From positions 1 to 32,434 of the forward strand of contig JAGHAU010000236.1 in assembly GCA_021161345.1 (NCBI GenBank): a stretch of DNA of 32,434 bases, in the 5' to 3' direction. The stretch comes from Anaerolineales bacterium. GTDB taxonomy: Bacteria; Chloroflexota; Anaerolineae; Anaerolineales; UBA11858. Shown here piece by piece: positions 1 to 7,785 of this stretch (position 1 is its first letter; each line of letters starts with the position of its first letter). Position numbers and translations under genes: made by a program. Under the pieces are notes generated by a model. That model did no database searches and was not told the DNA's origin. It worked only from the letters and a program-made list of their open reading frames with translations.

Positions 1-19
1 ACTTACTACTTACGATATC

Positions 20-418
20 TCACTCCCCCGCAGCCACGACCACAGCCGCTGCCATACCTCTGGTGTGGGTCAGGCTGACCGACCAGCTGGTATAACCCAG
101 GAATCCGGCGATCTGAGCCGCTTTACCGGTCAGCCGCAGGATTGGTTTTCCAGAACGCTCATTAAGGATCTCCATCTCTCTCCATGAAACAGGGCCGATC
201 CCTGTGCCCAGAGCTTTGGAACAGGCTTCTTTGGCCGCAAAGCGGGCCGCCACTTCGGCTGCGATCAACCGTGGTTTAACCTGTCTTTCCCTAAACTTAA
301 CCAGCCTTTCCAGCTCGGTTTCGCTGAAGATTTTCTTCAGGAAATGCTCCCCGTGCCGGTCAAGCGCTTTTTCAATGCGTTCGATTTCGATCAGGTCAAT
401 GCCGGAGGATATGTTCAT
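20..418 (-). CDS. acpS: Holo-[acyl-carrier-protein] synthase AcpS
   Basis: Transfers the 4'-phosphopantetheine arm of coenzyme A to the serine of apo-ACP, activating it for fatty-acid synthesis in the cytoplasm. The 132-residue length is normal for the short AcpS family. Visible motifs are the N-terminal GIDLIEIERI with metal-binding Asp8, the signature FAAKEACSKALGTG with Glu64, and the C-terminal SLTHTRGMAAAVVV strand. The ATG overlaps the TGA of the upstream M16 gene in an ATGA, so translation is probably coupled. It is the last visible gene of a leftward five-gene operon. The 19 bases beyond its stop hold only a short ACTTACT-type repeat before the window edge. Confidence 0.96.
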   Translation of the reverse strand: MNISSGIDLIEIERIEKALDRHGEHFLKKIFSETELERLVKFRERQVKPRLIAAEVAARFAAKEACSKALGTGIGPVSWREMEILNERSGKPILRLTGKAAQIAGFLGYTSWSVSLTHTRGMAAAVVVAAGE

Positions 419-1710
419 GGTTTTGGTCCTGCGCTGGAGATAACCAGTCGGTCCGGGTCCAAATATGCCCGGGCAGCTTCCAGGATCGATTCGGGTGTTA
501 TTTCCTGGATCATCTTTTCATAGTTTTGTAGATACTCCAATCCTAGCTGATGTTGTTCCATGGTGAGCAGTGCGGAAGCAACTCCGGCGTTGGACTCCAG
601 GGAAAGAGGCAGCTTGCCAACATAGTTGGACTGCACGTCCCTCAGTTCTTCGTTGCTTACGGGCTGGTCCACAAATTTTCTCAGTTCAGTTTTGATCAGA
701 TCCAGGGCTTTATCTAAATTCTCGGGAGCTACACCTGCTGATACCATCCACTGACCAGGACCAATGCTGGCACTGAGTGCGCTGTAAGCATAATAAGCCA
801 GGCCGGCCTCTTTGCGAACTGATTCGCCAATCCGACCCATCATGCCAAATTGCCCCAGAACGCTGTTGCCAAGTAAGGCGGAGTAATATCCTTCCCAATT
901 TCGGGAGGGACCAATTGTGCCGACCACCAGATCTGTCTGGCTTTTCTCGTCAATGACATGGTGTTTCTGGATCGAGGTTTCTGGATGAGGCATATCAGGG
1001 ACTTGCACGGCATCAGCCTGGTCCTCGTTCAGCCAGCTGCCCAAATATTCTTCCGCCAGAGAGATCACGGATTCGGGCTCGAATGGCCCCACTACCACCA
1101 GGGTCATGTCTTTGGGTCCGAAATGCTTCTTATGGAAAGCTGCCAGATCCTTTACCCGGATAGCCTTTATGGTTTCGATGTATCCATCAGAAGGATTCTG
1201 GTAAGGATGATCCTTGTAGAGTAATTTTTCAAACTCCAGCATGGCCATATCGTTTGTGTCTTGGGCTCGCAAATCCAGCCCGGTTAATAATTGGGAACGG
1301 ACCCGCTCAACATCCTGTTCAGGAAAGATGGGGTTCATTAGCACATCTGCCAGCATTTTCAACAGGGTGGGCAGGTCTTCCGCCAGGGATTTTCCCCCAA
1401 ACCCGGCTGTGTGGGCCCCGCAGCCAATTCCCAGGCTGGCACCGATTGACTCCAGGGAGTCGAAAATTTTCTGGAAGCTCTGGGTCCTGGTGCCGCGCAT
1501 CAAGGTCGAAGTTGTGAAATCTGCCAACCCCAATTTGTCCTGGGGGTCATAGATGCTTCCCGCCTGGACATATCCGCCTATTGAGGTGGCCATGGAATTC
1601 ATATTCGGTCGGAAAAGAAAAGTGATTCCGTTCTTCAGCTTTATCCGGGTGATATCATCGGGCCCGGGAAGCGAATTGATCTTTAGGGTTGAAAAATCCT
1701 GCTTGGTCAT
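415..1710 (-). CDS. M16 family peptidase-like protein, non-catalytic partner
   Basis: A 431-residue member of the M16 (pitrilysin/processing-peptidase) family. The fold is recognisable from the N-terminal LKNGITFLFRPN strand, the GYVQAGSIYDP strand and the C-terminal-half segment GRIGESVRKEAGLAYYAYS, the R/Y motif typical of the partner subunit. The zinc motif HxxEH is absent: the aligned stretch reads GLADFTTSTLMRG. It is therefore predicted to be the inactive half of a two-subunit protease whose active half is encoded just upstream, with ATGA overlap. No signal peptide is seen, so the pair is probably cytoplasmic. The substrate is unknown. Confidence 0.9.
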   Translation of the reverse strand: MTKQDFSTLKINSLPGPDDITRIKLKNGITFLFRPNMNSMATSIGGYVQAGSIYDPQDKLGLADFTTSTLMRGTRTQSFQKIFDSLESIGASLGIGCGAHTAGFGGKSLAEDLPTLLKMLADVLMNPIFPEQDVERVRSQLLTGLDLRAQDTNDMAMLEFEKLLYKDHPYQNPSDGYIETIKAIRVKDLAAFHKKHFGPKDMTLVVVGPFEPESVISLAEEYLGSWLNEDQADAVQVPDMPHPETSIQKHHVIDEKSQTDLVVGTIGPSRNWEGYYSALLGNSVLGQFGMMGRIGESVRKEAGLAYYAYSALSASIGPGQWMVSAGVAPENLDKALDLIKTELRKFVDQPVSNEELRDVQSNYVGKLPLSLESNAGVASALLTMEQHQLGLEYLQNYEKMIQEITPESILEAARAYLDPDRLVISSAGPKP

Positions 1711-3011
1711 TGGTTGTTATTTCCCTTCTTGTGGGGATGATAAATACCCACAATGCGGTTTTTTGGCTGCAGATATTGCTGGGCGACTCGCTGAACATCA
1801 TCCGGTGTGACTATCGCGATATTATCCAGATAACTTGTAACCCAATTGTAGCTGGCAAACATTTCTGAGAACCCCATCCAGAATGCCTGGTTGGTAATGC
1901 TTTCTCCACCATAAGCAAATAAAGCCTGGGTTTGTTTGACTGCCCGCTTTAACTCATCCACTGGCGGCGGGGTATCTTGCAAGCGTTGAATCTCGTCATC
2001 TAGGATTTTAAGAGCATCCTCTGTGGTCGAATCTGGATGAAGGATGAAGTTTATTGTGTACAAATAGGGATCTATTGTGGCTGGAAGGCCGCCGTGAATA
2101 TCAACAACTACTTCCATGTCTTCGACCATTTTCTTATACAACCGGGAGGTTTTATTGGAAATTCCTCCCCCACCGAACATATTCAATCCTTGTGGCCCTG
2201 ATAAGATGCTGTCCAGGATCAGGAGGGGGAAAAAATCAGGCTCGCTAGCTGAGGGAGTGTGGTAGGCCACATCACCCAGCACCGTTTCCCCAGGACCTTC
2301 TACTGTCAGCTTGTGTTCACCGCGTTGGGGGTTTTCGGGTCGGTTGACTCTGGGAGGATCATCTCCAGATGGGATGTCCTGATAAAGATCCGTAATACGT
2401 TTTAACATTTGGTCTTTATCAAAATCTCCGGCAATAGCAATCACCGCGTTGTTGGGAGTATAGTAGGTTTTATAATGTCGGTTCAAATCGTTTTTCTGAA
2501 TGGTTTCCAGGTCTACCTGATCTCCGATGATGACATGATTGTAAGGGTGGATACGGAAAGCGGCGTTATGGAGGGCTTCTGAAAGCCAAAAGCCGGGGCT
2601 GTTTTCCCTGCCCTGTCTTTCGGATATCACCACAGTGCGCTCGGATTCCACTTCTTTTTCATCATAGGTAGTGTTCACCATCCGGTCAGCTTCCAGCTCC
2701 AGGCCCAGATCGATCTTATCAGCCGGCATGGTTTCGAAGTAGGTGGTCCAATCCAGGTAGGTGAAGGCATTCCAGACACCGCCTGTACGGGCAACAGATT
2801 TTTCCATATCATCAGAGGATGTTTTTTCTGTACCCTTAAATTGCATATGCTCCACCCAGTGGGATATGCCGTGTTTGCCGGGGATCTCATCCCTGGATCC
2901 AACCCGGTACCAGATCCAGCTGCTGATCAATGGAGCAGAGTGGATTTCTTTAAGTTTGATTTCTAGTCCATTTTCAAGAAAAATGGACGGAATGGTTTCT
3001 AGTAGACTCAT
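1707..3011 (-). CDS. M16 family zinc metallopeptidase, catalytic subunit
   Basis: A 434-residue M16 peptidase. The inverted zinc motif HxxEH is intact as HWVEH (residues 51-55), and the downstream glutamates sit in ESERTVVISER (Glu124/Glu131, the latter the expected third ligand). The surrounding text, GISHWVEHMQFKGT and NAFTYLDWTTY, is typical of the bacterial family. Together with the following motif-less M16 gene it should form the clam-shell protease that degrades short peptides. It lies 10 nt after holA in the same operon and overlaps the next gene by 4 nt. No signal peptide is evident. Confidence 0.94.
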   Translation of the reverse strand: MSLLETIPSIFLENGLEIKLKEIHSAPLISSWIWYRVGSRDEIPGKHGISHWVEHMQFKGTEKTSSDDMEKSVARTGGVWNAFTYLDWTTYFETMPADKIDLGLELEADRMVNTTYDEKEVESERTVVISERQGRENSPGFWLSEALHNAAFRIHPYNHVIIGDQVDLETIQKNDLNRHYKTYYTPNNAVIAIAGDFDKDQMLKRITDLYQDIPSGDDPPRVNRPENPQRGEHKLTVEGPGETVLGDVAYHTPSASEPDFFPLLILDSILSGPQGLNMFGGGGISNKTSRLYKKMVEDMEVVVDIHGGLPATIDPYLYTINFILHPDSTTEDALKILDDEIQRLQDTPPPVDELKRAVKQTQALFAYGGESITNQAFWMGFSEMFASYNWVTSYLDNIAIVTPDDVQRVAQQYLQPKNRIVGIYHPHKKGNNNQ

Positions 3012-3021
3012 AGGTTTTTAC

Positions 3022-3999
3022 TTATTGGGTGAGAGTAGCGATCAGTAGATCAAGGGCCAGTTCCTCTTCCAGTTGGAAGCTTTTGATGGACTGGTCGATT
3101 TCTGAAAGCTGATGATAGATTATTTTCAGTTGGGGCAGGGTGAATATTTTTGCTTGAGGCATGATCTTCTTAATGGGATAGGGATGGGATCCGATTCTCT
3201 GGGCGATTTCGTTATGATCCTGCCCGGGATTTTCATCCATCAATTCCCTGACCTGGATCAACAGCCGGAACTGCCGGATCACCATGCCAAACAGGCTCAA
3301 GGGTTTATTGTCTTCCAGGAGCCGGCGCAGCATGAACATTGCCTTTTGGCCGTCCCCATAGCCAATGGCATCCACCATTTCAAAGACATCACCCTGGCGG
3401 ACGTCCGCTACCAGGTCCCTGACATCACTTTCTGTTACAGGACGCGAATAATCTACATAGATGAGCAGTTTGTCGATCTCGGATTTTGCTAATCGTGGGT
3501 TTTCATCAATATAGCTGGCCAGCAGCTGGGCTGCTTGATTTTCAAAACTTCCGCCCATATCCTTGGCCTGCTCCAGGATCCAGTGGGTCATTGCGGGACC
3601 TTTGGGCAGGGCGAATACCTGCATCCAGGACCGCTCGGGGTTCTTTTTGATCCATTTGATCAGAAAATGTTTGTTTTCCAGAAGCTCGTCTTCAATTAAT
3701 ACCAGGGCCGTAGTAGAGGGAACTGCATCTAGCAGAGAGGTGAACTTCTCCACGTTTGTTTTCCCTTTGGTCATAGCTTTAATATTTTGGATCACCACCA
3801 TCCTGCGTTCGGTTAGAAATGGCACGGTCTGGGTTTCCGTTTTTATGCTCTCGATAGTTTTGGATCCGCCGTCGACCGTGGTGATGTCCATGGTGGTTTC
3901 CTCGCCCATTTTTGGTTTAAGGCGCTCTTCCAGAAAGCTGCGGATCGCATACTCATCGTTCCCATGTAAAAGGTAGACCGAGGGTGATTGGTCGCTCAT
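3022..3999 (-). CDS. holA: DNA polymerase III, delta subunit
   Basis: The clamp-loader subunit that opens the beta sliding clamp during replication. The 325-residue protein begins with the family's hallmark VYLLHGNDEYAIRSFLEERL and carries the conserved hydrophobic segment ALVLIEDELLENK. Further on come an AAA+-like lid region and the C-terminal collar segment GDGQKAMFMLRRLLEDNKPLSLFGMVIRQFRLL, split here only by its description. It starts 1 nt after the stop of the DUF6391 gene and ends 10 nt before the M16 pair. This makes it a housekeeping gene embedded in a protease operon. Confidence 0.94.
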   Translation of the reverse strand: MSDQSPSVYLLHGNDEYAIRSFLEERLKPKMGEETTMDITTVDGGSKTIESIKTETQTVPFLTERRMVVIQNIKAMTKGKTNVEKFTSLLDAVPSTTALVLIEDELLENKHFLIKWIKKNPERSWMQVFALPKGPAMTHWILEQAKDMGGSFENQAAQLLASYIDENPRLAKSEIDKLLIYVDYSRPVTESDVRDLVADVRQGDVFEMVDAIGYGDGQKAMFMLRRLLEDNKPLSLFGMVIRQFRLLIQVRELMDENPGQDHNEIAQRIGSHPYPIKKIMPQAKIFTLPQLKIIYHQLSEIDQSIKSFQLEEELALDLLIATLTQ

Positions 4000-4000
4000 A

Positions 4001-4495
4001 TTAGTCCAGCGTCTTTATCCTGTGGGCAGATGTGCCGTTCATAGTATGTTTGGAAATTGTAGAGATCATTAAGTTCCCCGGGTTGCCGCTGGTGGTCACT
4101 TTCTTCTGGAGCAAGGGGCCTAGCGGACGGGCAGCGATCAATGCGAGTACGCCAAAAAAGGTGATTACTGGAATACGCTCAAATTTATCTCGCGCCTGTT
4201 TCCCGACCCCGATCAAGCCAGCCGCTCCAGCCAATCCGGCAGCAAAGCCGGAAACCAGCAGATTTGTGCCGCAGTTATTATGAATTGCCAGCTCAGATTG
4301 CCCGGCGTTTAATTTGCTAAGAGCTTCGCTCACTGTACTGCTCAGAATTTCGGTTGGGATGTCGCCCAGGATCCAAAATCCCCCCCCATCAGAATGCCCG
4401 GCGAAGGGCTGTCCCGGGTGGGTTTTTGCCAGCAAATTCAGTGTGGCGTGTTCGAGTCCGTGATTTCGGCGTGTTCGAGAAAATAGTGATTCCAT
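4001..4495 (-). CDS. DUF6391-type membrane protein
   Basis: A 164-residue protein of the uncharacterised DUF6391 type, recognised by NHGLEHATLNLL near the N-terminus and HNNCGTNLLVSGFAAGL in the middle. Two hydrophobic stretches (about residues 95-115 and 125-145) suggest a membrane protein. The segment HGLEH at residues 12-16 has the HxxEH spacing of inverted zinc metallopeptidases, though this alone does not prove catalysis. The start is set at the ATG at 4493-4495, where the conserved text begins. The frame stays open to 4651, but that 52-codon extension runs through AT-rich intergenic DNA with promoter-like boxes. It is the first gene of the leftward holA/M16/acpS operon. Confidence 0.75.
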   Translation of the reverse strand: MESLFSRTRRNHGLEHATLNLLAKTHPGQPFAGHSDGGGFWILGDIPTEILSSTVSEALSKLNAGQSELAIHNNCGTNLLVSGFAAGLAGAAGLIGVGKQARDKFERIPVITFFGVLALIAARPLGPLLQKKVTTSGNPGNLMISTISKHTMNGTSAHRIKTLD

Positions 4496-4562
4496 AAGGT
4501 TTCCAGTTATTGTATCAACAGTTCTCGCTCTGGTGGAAATACACCAAGGCAGTGAAATGTCT

Positions 4563-4568
4563 ATTGTA
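4563..4568 (-). promoter_or_regulatory. Possible -10 box for the leftward operon
   Basis: On the minus strand this reads TACAAT, about 67 nt upstream of the DUF6391 start, in AT-rich DNA between two divergent genes. No good -35 box is seen, so this is a weak call. Confidence 0.25.
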
Positions 4569-4650
4569 CTAAATTTAAATCTGTAATGATCACTCCCAAT
4601 GCCCATTATTATATACTTCTGAGATATTAACATACTCATTGGTTGGCACA

Positions 4651-4659
4651 TGCTATAAT
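4651..4659 (+). promoter_or_regulatory. Extended -10 promoter of the epimerase gene
   Basis: TGCTATAAT is a perfect extended -10 (TGn-TATAAT). The expected transcription start is near 4666, giving a 5' UTR of about 34 nt before the ATG at 4700. No clear -35 is present, which is common for extended -10 promoters. Confidence 0.6.
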
Positions 4660-4699
4660 TCTCTCGCTTGATAAATATTATATAGTTGGTGTTTATTTT

Positions 4700-5632
4700 A
4701 TGAAAATTCTGGTTACCGGCGTCGCCGGATTCCTTGGATCAGCCCTGGCGCAGCGACTGCTTGAGGATGGACACAAAGTCCTCGGTCTGGATGATCTCTC
4801 CACTGGAAAAGAAGAAGTTATCCCAGCAGGGGTTGAATTTGAGCTGGGTGATATGCTTGATCGCCCCAAATTATGGACCCTGCTGCAGGATGTAGAATGT
4901 GTTTACCACCTGGCAGCCAAAGTTGCGGTTCAGGAATCAATTTTATATCCGCGGGAGTATAACAGCACCAATGTTGGCGGCACGGTAAGTGTCATGGAAG
5001 CCATGCGCGATGTGGGTGTCAAAAGAGTGGTTTTCACTTCATCGGGAGCTATCTACGGCGCCCAAAAAGCCCAACCATTGCATGAATTGATGGTACCTTC
5101 CCCGGATTCGCCCTACGCAGTTTCTAAACTTTCGGCTGAGTTTTATGTCAAGACAATCGGAAAACTGTGGGGGATCGAGACCGTTACCCTGCGCATTTTT
5201 AATGCCTACGGCCCAGGCCAGCATTTACCGGCGGATCATCCACCTGTAATTCCCAACTTCCTCAAACAGGCTGTTAAGGGCGGTAGCTTGATCGTTCATA
5301 ACAGCGGCAGCCAGACCCGTGATTTCGTTTACCTGGATGATGTGGTGAATGCATTAACCAGAGCCGGCACGACCTCAGGTGTGGATGGCGCAACCATTAA
5401 CATTGGAAGTGGAAAAGAATACAGTGTTCTTGACCTTGTTAATAATGTAGTTGAACTCACAGGTGCGGATACTGAAACGATCTACAACCACAAAGCCACT
5501 GGCGGTGTCAGCCGGATGAGGGCTGATATCACCCGGGCATCCAAGTTGTTGGGCTACAAACCGAAATTCAGCCTGGTTGATGGCCTGGCCCGCACGCTGG
5601 AGCTGGATCCCCGATTCAAAAAAGCGATTTAA
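4700..5632 (+). CDS. NAD-dependent epimerase/dehydratase (extended SDR)
   Basis: A 310-residue sugar-nucleotide epimerase/dehydratase of the UDP-glucose 4-epimerase type. The Rossmann motif is GVAGFLG near residue 7, an aspartate-containing LGLDDLSTG follows the second strand, the catalytic serine region is FTSSGAIYG, and the YxxxK pair lies in YAVSKLS. RDFVYLDDVVNAL is the usual substrate-domain segment. The start is the ATG at 4700 because MKILVTG opens the fold; an in-frame ATG at 4643 lies upstream of the promoter and is not used. It has its own promoter and terminator, so it is probably monocistronic. The exact substrate cannot be told from the sequence. Confidence 0.92.
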   Translation: MKILVTGVAGFLGSALAQRLLEDGHKVLGLDDLSTGKEEVIPAGVEFELGDMLDRPKLWTLLQDVECVYHLAAKVAVQESILYPREYNSTNVGGTVSVMEAMRDVGVKRVVFTSSGAIYGAQKAQPLHELMVPSPDSPYAVSKLSAEFYVKTIGKLWGIETVTLRIFNAYGPGQHLPADHPPVIPNFLKQAVKGGSLIVHNSGSQTRDFVYLDDVVNALTRAGTTSGVDGATINIGSGKEYSVLDLVNNVVELTGADTETIYNHKATGGVSRMRADITRASKLLGYKPKFSLVDGLARTLELDPRFKKAI

Positions 5633-5654
5633 ATGAATTGATCTCTCACTGCTC

Positions 5655-5677
5655 AAACGCCCGTCCCCGGGCGTTTT
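5655..5677 (+). terminator. Rho-independent terminator after the epimerase gene
   Basis: A perfect 9-bp stem, AAACGCCCG / CGGGCGTTT, around a 4-nt loop, followed by a short T run. It begins 22 nt after the epimerase stop. Confidence 0.85.
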
Positions 5678-5747
5678 ATATGTTAAATAGGTGCCTCCCC
5701 GAGGACGGGTCGGCGAGCAACAATGATTTGTATTGTAAAATAAGCAC

Positions 5748-6347
5748 ATGTCAAACCATTTCCCAGAATCGTTTTTCTCCCGTGACACAGTTCAAGTTGC
5801 CAGGGATCTGGTCGGGAAGCGCTTGGTGCGCCTGGAAGGGAACCAGAGGATATCGGGAATCATCCTGGAAACCGAGGCTTACCGGGGCGAAGAGGACCTG
5901 GCCTGCCACTGCCGGGCTGGGCGAACGCCCAGAACTGAGATCATGTATGGGCCGGCGGGTCGGGCTTATATTTACCTGATCTACGGTATGTATTGGCTGC
6001 TTAATTTTGTAACCGAATCTGAAGGATCCCCTGGCGCAGTGCTGATCCGCGCTTTAGCTCCTGAGGAAGGAAAGGAAAAAATTTCTCAGCGGCGGGGAAA
6101 TCAACCTGAAAAACATTGGACAGATGGGCCTGGAAAGATCTGCATTGCCCTGGGGATCAACGCAGATTTTAACGGCCTGAACTCCTGCACCCCACAGGCA
6201 AAGATTTTTGTAGAGAATGGACAAGATCTTGATCCAGGGTTAATTCATACTGGCCCACGGGTGGGATTGGAGTCCGTTCCAGAACCATGGCGGAGCATCC
6301 CCTGGCGATTTGTGGTAAATTATCAACACTTGTTATATGGATCATAA
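5748..6347 (+). CDS. mpg: 3-methyladenine DNA glycosylase (MPG/AAG family)
   Basis: Excises alkylated purines such as 3-methyladenine as the first step of base-excision repair. The 199-residue protein shows ETEAY (Glu43 matching the catalytic Glu125 of human AAG, Tyr45 the intercalating tyrosine), His54 matching AAG His136, and AYIYLIYGMYWLLNF matching YVYIIYGMYFCMN. The C-terminal GPRVGLESVPEPWRSIPWRF is also typical. The ATG has no Shine-Dalgarno sequence, and a TAAAAT box ends 6 nt before it, so the mRNA may be leaderless. It is first in a run with bactofilin, esterase and oligopeptidase genes. Confidence 0.94.
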   Translation: MSNHFPESFFSRDTVQVARDLVGKRLVRLEGNQRISGIILETEAYRGEEDLACHCRAGRTPRTEIMYGPAGRAYIYLIYGMYWLLNFVTESEGSPGAVLIRALAPEEGKEKISQRRGNQPEKHWTDGPGKICIALGINADFNGLNSCTPQAKIFVENGQDLDPGLIHTGPRVGLESVPEPWRSIPWRFVVNYQHLLYGS

Positions 6348-6367
6348 GAGTATCTATTGGAGAATTT

Positions 6368-6847
6368 ATGTTTAGGAAACGTGAAGAATCAACCCGGGAA
6401 CAAACCCCTGCGCCAATTCAAAGTCGGGTTACATCCATCCTGGGAGAAGGGACCAGCTGGAAAGGGGAGATCACCGGCAAGGGCGGCATCCGCATAGAAG
6501 GGTTATTTGAAGGAAAGATCGACCTGGATGGTCTGATCATTGTCAGCCAGACAGGGCGCGTTGAAAGTGAACTGATCAAGGCAGACTCTGTGATCGTCGG
6601 TGGTTCCGTTCGCAGTGATATTGAGGCGAATCGGGTTGAGATCCGCAGCACTGGCAAGGTCTGGGGAGATGTTAAGGCTGCTCGTTTTACTACAGAAGAA
6701 GGTGCCTATTTGCGAGGCAAGATCCAGATGGAAGAAGAAAACCCGCGTGAGATACCGGAAGCAGAAGCTTTGGACCCGGATGATAAAAAACCAGATCCCT
6801 CCAAACCGGCTTTAAAACCCAAAAAATCTGTCCAAAAGAAGGACTAA
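6368..6847 (+). CDS. Bactofilin (polymer-forming cytoskeletal protein)
   Basis: A 159-residue bactofilin that polymerises without nucleotides into membrane-associated filaments used in cell shape and polar organisation. The central beta-helix is visible as repeated short strands: TSWKGEITGKGGIRIEG, FEGKIDLDG, LIIVSQTGRVESELIKA, DSVIVGGSVRSDIEA, NRVEIRSTGKVWGDVKA. Charged, proline-rich tails flank it (EESTREQTPAP; KKPDPSKPALKPKKSVQKKD). The start is the ATG at 6368 with GGAG five nucleotides upstream; an in-frame ATG at 6287 lies inside mpg and lacks homology. It is followed after 1 nt by the esterase gene. Confidence 0.9.
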   Translation: MFRKREESTREQTPAPIQSRVTSILGEGTSWKGEITGKGGIRIEGLFEGKIDLDGLIIVSQTGRVESELIKADSVIVGGSVRSDIEANRVEIRSTGKVWGDVKAARFTTEEGAYLRGKIQMEEENPREIPEAEALDPDDKKPDPSKPALKPKKSVQKKD

Positions 6848-6848
6848 C

Positions 6849-7754
6849 TTGAAGAAATTCCTGGCTGCAGGATTTGTATTAATACTCTTTCTGTCTGCTT
6901 GCAGTGAGTTGATGACCGATGGAGAAGATACTCCTCAGCCGCAATTTACCTCTTCACCTGTTACTGAATATACAGTGCCTGAAGCGACTGAAGGTGCGCC
7001 TGAAATCGCCGAAACGACCATGCCTGCTCCAGTTGATCTGGATAGATCTTGTTCAGAAGCTTCGGGGGTAATGGAAACGTACGAGATTCCCTGGAAGGAT
7101 GAGTTATTAACGGGTCGGATCTATCTGCCGCCTTGTTATGGTTCGGATCCAGATCAGGAATATCCAACTTTATATATGCTGCACGGAGCTATCGAGACAG
7201 ATCAACAATGGGATGACCTGGGCTTAGATGAATGGGCTGACACCCTGATCTCCGGGAAAGAAATCTCCCCTTTGATCATCATCATGCCTCGGGAGATAAC
7301 CTGGATCATCTTGCCCGAGAATCTTTTTGGCGACCACCTGGTAACAGCGATCATCCCCTGGATTGACAGCCACTACCAGACCCTGGAGGATAGGGATTTC
7401 CGGGCGATCGGAGGGATGTCGCGCGGCGGTAATTGGGCCGTGCGGCTTGGTTTATTGCATTGGGGTTTATTTGGCTCCATAGGAGCCCACAGTACCCCCT
7501 TATTTCTTGGAGATCTGAAACGAGTGCCGGGTTGGGTGGAGATCATTCCGACCTCCCAGACTCCCCGGATCTTGATGGATATTGGCCAGGATGATAATAA
7601 TCTTTCTGACGCAGAGGCTTTGCACCAATCTTTGCAGGATCAGGAAATCCCCCACGAATGGCGTATGTATCCCGGATTGCATGATGAACACTACTGGAAA
7701 TCACATTTGGAGGAATACCTGAAATGGTACAGTGCAGGTTGGGCTGATCAGTAG
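6849..7754 (+). CDS. Lipoprotein alpha/beta-hydrolase, putative esterase
   Basis: A 301-residue exported lipoprotein with an esterase D / feruloyl-esterase-like hydrolase domain. The signal peptide MKKFLAAGFVLILFLSAC has a lipobox ending at Cys18, followed by a Thr/Pro/Glu-rich spacer to about residue 66. The catalytic domain shows YMLHGA (oxyanion loop, about 110-114), the nucleophile elbow GGMSRGG (Ser191), an Asp near 248 and His278 in GLHDEHYW. The start is a TTG at 6849 one base after the bactofilin stop, supported by AGAAGGA five bases upstream. The substrate is unknown. Confidence 0.87.
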   Translation: MKKFLAAGFVLILFLSACSELMTDGEDTPQPQFTSSPVTEYTVPEATEGAPEIAETTMPAPVDLDRSCSEASGVMETYEIPWKDELLTGRIYLPPCYGSDPDQEYPTLYMLHGAIETDQQWDDLGLDEWADTLISGKEISPLIIIMPREITWIILPENLFGDHLVTAIIPWIDSHYQTLEDRDFRAIGGMSRGGNWAVRLGLLHWGLFGSIGAHSTPLFLGDLKRVPGWVEIIPTSQTPRILMDIGQDDNNLSDAEALHQSLQDQEIPHEWRMYPGLHDEHYWKSHLEEYLKWYSAGWADQ

Positions 7755-7785
7755 ATAAAATATTTAAAGAACAAAGAGGATAGTA

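Noticed and set aside
4496-4651. N-terminal extension of the DUF6391 protein to 4651
   Set aside because: The extra 52 codons have no family similarity, are AT-rich and overlap promoter-like boxes of the divergent genes.
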